Source of the DNA: Cryptobacterium sp. CAG:338 | GTDB taxonomy: Bacteria > Actinomycetota > Coriobacteriia > Coriobacteriales > Eggerthellaceae | DNA: 6,785 nt | Assembly: GCA_000435475.1 (NCBI GenBank) | Contig: FR896046.1 | Location: forward strand, 1-6,785 | Reading direction: 5' to 3' | Made by a program: the position numbers and the translations under genes | The notes under the pieces: model-generated | What the model was told of the DNA's origin: nothing | Database searches by the model: none | Seen by the model: the letters and a program-made list of their open reading frames with translations, nothing else | Shown: in pieces, positions 1 to 5,454 of the stretch | How positions within the stretch are numbered: the stretch's first letter is position 1 | Layout: each line of letters starts with the position of its first letter

Positions 1-41
1 CCCAACTTGTTTTCGGCGTTAATTTGGTAAACATCCAAATC
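1..41. repeat. Direct repeat copy A (41 bp, perfect)
   Basis: These 41 bases are identical to 3638-3678 in the same orientation. They encode the DLDVYQINAENKLG stretch of the membrane-protein family on the minus strand. The repeat probably continues past the left edge. It is part of the larger homology between the pseudogene and the intact gene, but is far better conserved than the rest. Confidence 0.9.
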
Positions 42-330
42 GACGGCATATACCTTAATGATATTGTGTGGCAGTTTGTGATACTCCGAAGTACTTCACT
101 GTGCTTTCTTGCCTATATTGAGCTTCGTATAAACGGCAGGCTAATTAACTGTCCAAAATCAAAAGTTCGTAGCTTCCATGCTTCAAAATAAACGTGCCAG
201 TTTTGAATAAACGAAGAAACCCTGCTATAGGGTAAGTGGCGACGTGGGGCGAAAGCAAATAATCAGCCCAAACTATCAAACCAAAGTCAAGAAGATATAC
301 ACAATCTCAAGCTATTTGACGACTTAAGGT
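1..330 (-). pseudogene. Decayed, internally deleted copy of the DUF6020-like membrane protein gene
   Basis: Read on the minus strand, this stretch matches two separated parts of the intact gene at 3325-5193. Positions 1 to about 220 match 3638 to about 3826; the minus-strand reading gives FIQN..VYFEAW..TF and further left DLDVYQINAENKLG, as in the intact protein. Positions about 223-330 match about 4378-4500; here LSPHVATYPIA parallels LSPYIATYSIA, and LSRQIA parallels LSRWIT. A net 547 bp between the two blocks is missing, which removes the WKDPFF motif and much of the soluble loop. Other lesions are a 1-nt loss near 154-158, a stop (CTA at 141-143, where the intact gene has a Gln codon), a stop at 307-309, and a 30-bp insertion near 80-115. 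Outside the first 41 bases, identity in the aligned part is roughly 80 percent by eye, so this is an older paralog and not a fresh duplicate. The 3' end of the relic lies beyond the window's left edge. Confidence 0.85.
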
Positions 331-337
331 GATATAT

Positions 338-366
338 TTGTTTTCGCTGTAAATATTGGTTATTTT
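338..366 (+). promoter_or_regulatory. Candidate sigma-A promoter for the acyltransferase
   Basis: TTGTTT at 338-343 and TATTTT at 361-366 are separated by 17 bases, the classical spacing. Neither hexamer is a full consensus match. A transcript would start near 373, which leaves about 44 nt of leader before the ATG at 417 but only about 14 nt before the GTG at 387. The element lies just upstream of the detectable pseudogene homology, so the promoter appears to have been captured or formed at the relic's edge. Prediction by eye only. Confidence 0.3.
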
Positions 367-386
367 GTGAAAATTGGAACTGTGTA

Positions 387-3035
387 GTGTCGTCGCAACT
401 TGATTATTGGAGAGAAATGAACGCCAAAAATGCTGAGGTAGCATCTCGGCAGGCGCATGATATCCAAAATGCTCAGCACGACAAACAAACTCAAGATTCT
501 CACGTAAATTACAACGCTTCACAAAATCATCAAGCCTCATTGCGGACTGGCGTCGATTCTTTTCGCGATAGAAGCTCTCGTTCATCGGACGGAATGCGCT
601 CGGCACGTAATACAGCTGATCCTTATACACTTGACTCTCGGAGCCTTCAAGGTAAAGACCAATACTTCCAATCTTCTCTTGAAGTATCGTCTACACGCGA
701 CAGAATATCGCGTGACCAGCGCTGGTATTCTTCGGGTTCAGAATTAAGCGATGCGCGATATCCTGCGCACCAAAGCAGTAGAAGGACATTGCGTGGTAAT
801 CGCGCGCTAAGATCTCAAGATTATCTTCGAAGTCGAGATGATTATGATGATATTGGGCTGCACGATTTTGCATCAAACGATCCTCTCGAACCGAAAACTA
901 AAGAGTTTTCCGAAGATCATCGTTACATGAGTAAAAATGCTAACAGCCCAAAAGATGCCGAAAGCCTACGCGCTGCTAGGCCATCTCGCGGTATCGATCC
1001 TTATGCCGCTAGATCATCTCGCGCTGCCGCTTCTCGCGTTTCTGCCTCCCGTGATGCTATAACATCTCAGGCTGCTACTTCCGATAACGCTTCCGCATCT
1101 CAAGTTGCCGCCTCTCATGCTACTGCGGCATCCCGCACCGCTTCTTCGGATGCGTCTTTGCATAGTGCTCGTACAAAAAGCAGTCAAGAATCACCCAAGG
1201 ATGCTCGCAAGCTAGGCAAGTCTTATTTGCCAGGTTTGGATGGTTTACGCTGCATCGCGGTTTTGGCAGTTTTGCTTTACCATATTTCTCCCAACCAATT
1301 CATTGGGGGCTATATAGGTGTTGACTTGTTTTTTGTAATTTCAGGTTTTCTCATCACCTATCGCAACCTTCAAAATATTCAAAACCCGAACAAGAAATTC
1401 ACGCTTAAAAACTTCTGGCTTCGTCGTGCGAGACGACTTATTCCCGCTTTGGTCTTGTGCGTTTTGGTTTGCGTGCCGTTAGGCGCAATAATTTATCCTG
1501 ACATTCTTGTGGGTGCATTTAGGCAGGTTGCTGGCGCGTTAACTTATTCCAGTAACTGGGTTGAAATCATCCATGGTTCAAATTATTTTGACCAAGCCAA
1601 TCCTCAGCTCTTTAAAAACTTCTGGTCGCTTGCGGTAGAGGAACAGTTCTATATCATTTGGCCACCGCTTATGTTGTTGCTACTGTCTCGCAAGTTGAAG
1701 AATTCCCAGATGATAACCATAGTGGCTACCGTTGCTGTGCTCTCTATGGTGTTGATGGGTGTTCTTGCCGCTCCCGATAATTACACGCGTGTATATTACG
1801 GAACGGATACTCACTGCTTTGGTTTAGCCATGGGTATCATCTTCGCCTTTATCTGGAATAAGGAGAAAGGCTCCCTTTCGAAAGAGTGGATAAGCTCACA
1901 GCGTTGGACACCTGCACTAGCACCTGTAGGTTTGATAGGTTTTGCTCTCATTGTATTGTTAGTACCCGACACTGCGGCATTTACCTATCCGTTTGGTCTG
2001 GTGCTCGGTTCTTTGTTTAGCTTATTTCTTGTGGCAAGCGTAATTATTGGACCAAATACTCTCTTTACGCGCGTTATGGAACTTGCGCCTTTACGCTGGA
2101 TAGGCGTGCGTTCTTATGGTATTTATTTGTGGCATTGGCCAATGCTGGTGTTTGGTCGCATTCTTATTCCGACCGCTCTTGGTACGCCGCAAAATGTAGC
2201 GGTTGATGCGTTATTCGCGCTTATTTCGTTTGTTGCGGCAGATTTAAGTTATCGCTTTGTTGAAGAACCTTTGCGCAAAGATGGATTCATAGAGTCATTG
2301 AAAAAGCTAATCGATCGCGCTCGTGAAGGTGTTGTTGGTAGAGCGCAAGCTGGTGTTTGCGCTGTGATTATTATTGCGACCGTAGTTTCTGTTGCGACGG
2401 CTCCTGAAAAGACGCAGCTTCAACTGCAGATCGAACAGCAGCAAGCACAGCAGGCTCATCAGGCGCAAGAAGCTCAGCAGAATCAAACTGCATCGGAAGA
2501 CGGGTCACAGGAGTCTTCTGCTATTCCCAATTATGACGAAGCTCAAATGACGGGAATCCCTGAAGGGGAGACTATTACTGCGATTGGTGACTCGCTTATT
2601 TCAGGCAACTCGATTGGTTTTGAAGAAGAATTTGAGGGTATCAACTTCTTAGCAGAGCCCAGTCGCCAGTGGGCGCAAGGTGTTGACGTAGTGAAAGTAG
2701 GTATCGAACAAGGCCTTGTTCGTCAAAACGTAATTGTTGATTTTGGCACTAATGGCGGAGCTAAAGATGAAGCAGCGGTGCGCGAATTGCTTGATACGTT
2801 AGGGCCTGATAGGCGCATCTTGCTCTATAACATTTATAGTCCCTCTTCATTTGTGGATGCTTCAAACGAGCTTTATGCCAAACTTGCCGACGAGTATCCT
2901 AATGTTTACCTTGTCGACTGGAACGCCGTTGCGAAGAATCATCCCGAGTACTTAGACTCCGACAGAACCCATACGACTATCAAGGGGCAAAATGCATTTG
3001 TCGCTGCTGCGAAAAAAGTGTTCGAAGAGTCGTAA
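387..3035 (+). CDS. Membrane O-acyltransferase (AT3 domain) with C-terminal SGNH domain, OatA-like
   Basis: Likely moves acetyl (or another acyl) groups across the membrane and onto peptidoglycan MurNAc or a surface glycan. Numbering is from the GTG at 387. Residues 1-278 form a Ser/Arg/Ala/Asp-rich, low-complexity, apparently cytoplasmic extension. Residues 279 to about 640 are the polytopic Acyltransferase_3 domain: it opens with YLPGLDGLR, has the expected His299 in LLYH, then GVDLFFVISGFLIT, FWSLAVEEQFY (412-422, Glu418/Glu419) and YRFVEEPLR (622-630). A last membrane segment lies at about 655-673, followed by a Gln-rich linker to about 710. The C-terminal SGNH esterase-like domain shows GDSL (Ser736), TNG (Asn789) and DRTH (Asp859, His862), so the catalytic triad looks complete. 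The 882 residues exceed the roughly 600 usual for OatA, mainly because of the N-terminal extension. ATG at 417 is a rival start with a better ribosome binding site. The acceptor (peptidoglycan or polysaccharide) cannot be told from sequence. Confidence 0.93.
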   Translation: MSSQLDYWREMNAKNAEVASRQAHDIQNAQHDKQTQDSHVNYNASQNHQASLRTGVDSFRDRSSRSSDGMRSARNTADPYTLDSRSLQGKDQYFQSSLEVSSTRDRISRDQRWYSSGSELSDARYPAHQSSRRTLRGNRALRSQDYLRSRDDYDDIGLHDFASNDPLEPKTKEFSEDHRYMSKNANSPKDAESLRAARPSRGIDPYAARSSRAAASRVSASRDAITSQAATSDNASASQVAASHATAASRTASSDASLHSARTKSSQESPKDARKLGKSYLPGLDGLRCIAVLAVLLYHISPNQFIGGYIGVDLFFVISGFLITYRNLQNIQNPNKKFTLKNFWLRRARRLIPALVLCVLVCVPLGAIIYPDILVGAFRQVAGALTYSSNWVEIIHGSNYFDQANPQLFKNFWSLAVEEQFYIIWPPLMLLLLSRKLKNSQMITIVATVAVLSMVLMGVLAAPDNYTRVYYGTDTHCFGLAMGIIFAFIWNKEKGSLSKEWISSQRWTPALAPVGLIGFALIVLLVPDTAAFTYPFGLVLGSLFSLFLVASVIIGPNTLFTRVMELAPLRWIGVRSYGIYLWHWPMLVFGRILIPTALGTPQNVAVDALFALISFVAADLSYRFVEEPLRKDGFIESLKKLIDRAREGVVGRAQAGVCAVIIIATVVSVATAPEKTQLQLQIEQQQAQQAHQAQEAQQNQTASEDGSQESSAIPNYDEAQMTGIPEGETITAIGDSLISGNSIGFEEEFEGINFLAEPSRQWAQGVDVVKVGIEQGLVRQNVIVDFGTNGGAKDEAAVRELLDTLGPDRRILLYNIYSPSSFVDASNELYAKLADEYPNVYLVDWNAVAKNHPEYLDSDRTHTTIKGQNAFVAAAKKVFEES
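409..414 (+). promoter_or_regulatory. Ribosome binding site favouring the ATG at 417
   Basis: GGAGAG stands 2 to 4 bases before the ATG at 417-419, in frame with the GTG at 387. The spacing is short, but the motif is stronger than the single GGA (376-378) before the GTG. With the candidate promoter at 338-366, the ATG is the more comfortable start and would shorten the protein by 10 residues. The frame is open upstream to a TGA at 330-332, with no other good start in between. Confidence 0.45.
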
Positions 3036-3042
3036 TTAATAA

Positions 3043-3275
3043 ATAGACTCTTTTCGTGCGGAGAAGTTGTCTACGTTGAATGAGGAGCGGGTTTCGGAAC
3101 TTTTTGAAGAGCTGCCGAACCAAGTATTCCTAACAGCAACCCTTAAAAACAAGAAGTAGGAAGATACGACAATATAGAGAACATCAACCGGACCAGTTTC
3201 GTCGGATTTCGGATAAATTAGTTGCTCCCCGAGACGGACAACGAGGCGTTTATATAAGAGTTGCATCTTTTGAAA
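3043..3275 (+). pseudogene. Relic of the C-terminal end of an SMC/RecF-type ATPase-like gene
   Basis: Translated on the plus strand, 3043-3156 reads IDSFRAEKLSTLNEERVSEL and continues with FEELPNQVFLTATLKNKK up to a TAG at 3157-3159. Shifting frame by one base, 3159-3254 continues as GRYDNIENINRTSFVGFRIN, a TAG at 3219-3221, LLPETDNEAFI and a TAA at 3255-3257. The first part resembles the Walker B / D-loop to H-loop end of ABC-type ATPases, in which a 'D...S.LD..R...L...L...QVF(I/L)T.T' pattern is usual. The composition reads as real protein, not chance translation. The relic has no start, one frameshift and two stops. It begins within about 10 bases of the acyltransferase stop codon, so a deletion or insertion probably joined them. 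The family assignment is inference from pattern; the pseudogene status is better supported than the family. Confidence 0.5.
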
Positions 3276-3324
3276 TCAGGTTTCTTTGGAATCATCTTTC
3301 GTGTAGTTACATGTACCATGTTTC

Positions 3325-5193
3325 TTATTTATATAAGGTGTCTTCAAGGGATGATACTTTCGAATCTACTGGCTTTGAATCTTGTTTTCTCATCACAACC
3401 AACGCCACATAAAACGGAATCAAGAATTGAACGGCGGCGCCATAGCGCGGCCAATACCAGATGGGCGATGCGACAACCAGTGTACCCAGCAATGCGAGCG
3501 ACGGCACCAACGCAATAACCCAGCGAGCTCGCTCGCTAAGACATAAACAAATAGACAAGAACGCAACCGACCAGAAAATGACGCTTATTGGAATTGACCG
3601 ACTGTCTTGCGGAAACACATCACGTAAGGAATCGTGCCCCAACTTGTTTTCGGCGTTAATTTGGTAAACATCCAAATCTGCAGCATATGCCTCAACGGTA
3701 TTGCGCGGTACTCCACCACTTATATTGAGCTTTGCATAAACGTCAGGTTGATTGACCGCCCAAAAACCGAAAGTCTGTAGTTCCCATGCTTCAAAATAAA
3801 CGCGAGGGTTTTGGATAAATAAAGAAAGCCAGTGCCCAAAGAAATCGTCTTCTAAGGCAGCACTGTTGAATGAGGCGCTCCATTTAAGGTTGTCAGTGCA
3901 TGTGGGGGAGTAAAGAGTTTTATATTCGTCTAGTGGAACTATCGAATCTAAATATTCTCTATCGCTTTCCGTCATGTCGCCATCAAGTGCTGCTACTCGT
4001 GCCATCTGATTAAGTAGAATTCCGACGCTTTCGACTTTAGGGGACGAAGCAACGTCTAAAGCTCTATATACGGGACCTGTAACAACAAGACATAATGTTA
4101 GAGTGCATGCAATGCTTCCAGTTAACTTACCGATATGGGCGAAGCTGTGCTCGAACTTTTTTCTGGTGACCAACCAATAAACCAGCAAAATGATCTCGGT
4201 ACAGACAACAACATAAATCCCATTATTTCTACTAAACATAACGATTAAAAGCAGAATAGCTAGGCAAGGTAGCCATGATTTGCTGGTTTTTAGAATAGTT
4301 CCTTTCGACAGGATAAAATCCATCAACAAAACTGTTGTAAGAACAAGGGCGGTGGAGAAGAACGGATCTTTCCACATTGCAATAGAGTAAGTGGCGATAT
4401 AGGGCGAAAGAGAAAAGATTAAAACAACAATGAGAACCCAGTAGTTTTTTAGCGAGCAGCGGGTAGTAATCCATCTAGATAAATAAGCGAAGGCATATGC
4501 CATAAATCCCATTTGAACTAGGCAATATAAAACGCATCCACCCGTGTTCCCAATACCTAAAATATTGCCAATCTTTAGACACGCTTTAATAAACATCGTG
4601 TAGAGAAATGGATGGTGGTTACTATAGGGAGCGATTCCTGTTGCTTGAGCAAGAGAGGAAAGCGTGTCGCCAAAAATGAATCCAGGCCAGTAAATAAGCA
4701 AATAAGGAATCCAACAAATAAAGGGGATAAGAGCCAAAAGAATAGTGGTTTTGACACCCAGGGGACCTACCGGTTTTAGGCTGCTTTCATAGCTTGAAGA
4801 GTTTTTGCTTGTGCATTGAGATGAAATAAACCTATACGCAGCAAGTAGCATTACTAAAAGACTCGGGAAAATAAGTATTAGCGCAACAAAATCGATAATT
4901 GAATAGGGCGATATATAGTTTTCGAAAGCAGAGCCATCATATGTGCTGCCGGTAATGGCTATGTGAAGACCAAGGATAAGAGAAAGATCGAAAAGAAAAG
5001 CAAACAAACCAATGGCAATCAATTCACGTTTGCGAAAAGAGACTCCTTTTAAAACTGTCATGGCTTTTAGGGTCAAGAAAAAGAAGGCTATGCCAAATAG
5101 AGCCCTGGGTTCGAATTGAAGATAGTAAGATAAAAAGAAATTCGAAATTGCAGCGAGAACAATTAATAAAATTTGTTTTGGTTGAATGACCAT
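3325..5193 (-). CDS. Polytopic membrane protein, DUF6020-like (possible GT-C-type glycosyltransferase)
   Basis: A 622-residue integral membrane protein with about a dozen or more hydrophobic segments. The N-terminal half is almost continuous membrane helices (about 7-27, 31-48, 57-80, 98-120, 148-172 and on). Features I associate with DUF6020-type proteins are a YWPGFIFGDT loop (Asp176), the SNHHP motif (His193, His194), MWKDPFF (Trp274-Lys275-Asp276) and SRNNGIY (Arg322-Asn324). A large soluble region follows at about 390-540, with RVAALDGDMTESDREYLDSI and, further on, a DNLKW stretch, then the last helices and a charged tail. The layout of an acidic residue in the first loop with a nearby His pair recalls GT-C glycosyltransferases, but substrate and activity are unknown. 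The start is ATG at 5191-5193 with AAGGA about 10 bases upstream. The gene runs convergent to the acyltransferase and diverges from the muramidase. A decayed paralog lies at 1-330. Confidence 0.8.
   Translation of the reverse strand: MVIQPKQILLIVLAAISNFFLSYYLQFEPRALFGIAFFFLTLKAMTVLKGVSFRKRELIAIGLFAFLFDLSLILGLHIAITGSTYDGSAFENYISPYSIIDFVALILIFPSLLVMLLAAYRFISSQCTSKNSSSYESSLKPVGPLGVKTTILLALIPFICWIPYLLIYWPGFIFGDTLSSLAQATGIAPYSNHHPFLYTMFIKACLKIGNILGIGNTGGCVLYCLVQMGFMAYAFAYLSRWITTRCSLKNYWVLIVVLIFSLSPYIATYSIAMWKDPFFSTALVLTTVLLMDFILSKGTILKTSKSWLPCLAILLLIVMFSRNNGIYVVVCTEIILLVYWLVTRKKFEHSFAHIGKLTGSIACTLTLCLVVTGPVYRALDVASSPKVESVGILLNQMARVAALDGDMTESDREYLDSIVPLDEYKTLYSPTCTDNLKWSASFNSAALEDDFFGHWLSLFIQNPRVYFEAWELQTFGFWAVNQPDVYAKLNISGGVPRNTVEAYAADLDVYQINAENKLGHDSLRDVFPQDSRSIPISVIFWSVAFLSICLCLSERARWVIALVPSLALLGTLVVASPIWYWPRYGAAVQFLIPFYVALVVMRKQDSKPVDSKVSSLEDTLYK
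3638..3678. repeat. Direct repeat copy B (41 bp, perfect)
   Basis: Identical to window positions 1-41, same orientation, inside the 3' third of the intact membrane-protein gene. The two copies lie 3637 bases apart and bracket the acyltransferase and the ATPase relic. Recombination between them would delete or duplicate that segment. Confidence 0.9.
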
Positions 5194-5203
5194 GAAGAAA
5201 TAA

Positions 5204-5208
5204 TCCTT
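5204..5208 (-). promoter_or_regulatory. Ribosome binding site of the DUF6020-like gene
   Basis: On the minus strand this reads AAGGA, with 10 bases before the ATG at 5193-5191. The spacing is a little long but acceptable. It supports this start over later in-frame methionines, and the hydrophobic N-terminus begins only a few residues after it. Confidence 0.55.
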
Positions 5209-5352
5209 TATTAAGTGAAATAAATCGTTTCTAATTTAAAACATGAGACGTTAAAACAAAAGCGAATTGATAAATAAAAGCATTAGATTAGAAAAGCTCA
5301 TTGACTAGCTTGTTGCACGTACCCCTCCGTCTTTACCTGCGCCAAAATAATT

Positions 5353-5381
5353 TTGTTTTTATCTTGCTGTCTCTGTAAAAT
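5353..5381 (+). promoter_or_regulatory. Candidate sigma-A promoter for the muramidase
   Basis: TTGTTT at 5353-5358 and TAAAAT at 5376-5381 are 17 bases apart; the -10 box matches five of six consensus bases and is preceded by TG. A start near 5388 would give a leader of about 67 nt. A weaker alternative uses TATATA at 5416-5421 as the -10 box. The rest of the 5194-5454 intergenic region is AT-rich and must also hold the promoter of the leftward membrane-protein gene, for which I could not choose a convincing pair of boxes. Confidence 0.35.
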
Positions 5382-5404
5382 GCAAATCACATGAACGTTT
5401 CTGG

Positions 5405-5427
5405 GCCGCTAGATCTATATAGTCGGC
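5405..5427 (+). other. Imperfect leader hairpin before the muramidase gene
   Basis: GCCG (5405-5408) pairs with CGGC (5424-5427), and CTA (5409-5411) with TAG (5420-5422), leaving one bulged T at 5423 and an 8-base loop. An A-rich run follows and then the ribosome binding site at 5445. If transcription starts near 5388, the hairpin lies in the 5' leader. If the alternative TATATA box is used, it would overlap the promoter like an operator. The stem is short and could be chance. Confidence 0.25.
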
Positions 5428-5444
5428 TTAAAAAAATAATAAAC

Positions 5445-5450
5445 AAGGAG
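5445..5450 (+). promoter_or_regulatory. Ribosome binding site of the muramidase gene
   Basis: AAGGAG lies 4 bases before the ATG at 5455-5457. A second in-frame ATG at 5464 would have 13 bases of spacing, so the first is preferred, though either leaves an intact signal peptide. Confidence 0.7.
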
Positions 5451-5454
5451 CATT

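Noticed and set aside
316..321. TTGACG as a -35 box for the acyltransferase
   Set aside because: No -10-like hexamer at 16-18 bases; the nearest AT-rich box (TATATT, 333-338) is only 11 bases away. It also lies inside the pseudogene relic.
307..630. Minus-strand open frame of 107 codons
   Set aside because: It mostly lies opposite the acyltransferase N-terminal region and upstream sequence. Only its last residues (LSRQIA) correspond to the decayed membrane-protein copy, and they end at one of its stops.
3036..3266. Minus-strand open frame of 76 codons
   Set aside because: No convincing domain or ribosome binding site. The plus-strand reading of the same bases looks like a relic of a real protein, so this frame is probably its antisense shadow.
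3309..3321. Palindrome ACATG-TAC-CATGT followed by a T-rich stretch, considered as a terminator
   Set aside because: Only five base pairs with a low GC stem and an interrupted T run. Too weak to call for either convergent gene.
3261..3667. Two short plus-strand open frames (85 and 68 codons)
   Set aside because: They overlap the 3' part of the intact minus-strand membrane-protein gene and have no recognisable protein character.
5301..5306. TTGACT as a -35 box for the muramidase
   Set aside because: The expected -10 position is GC-rich (CCTCCG), so no promoter can be formed with normal spacing.
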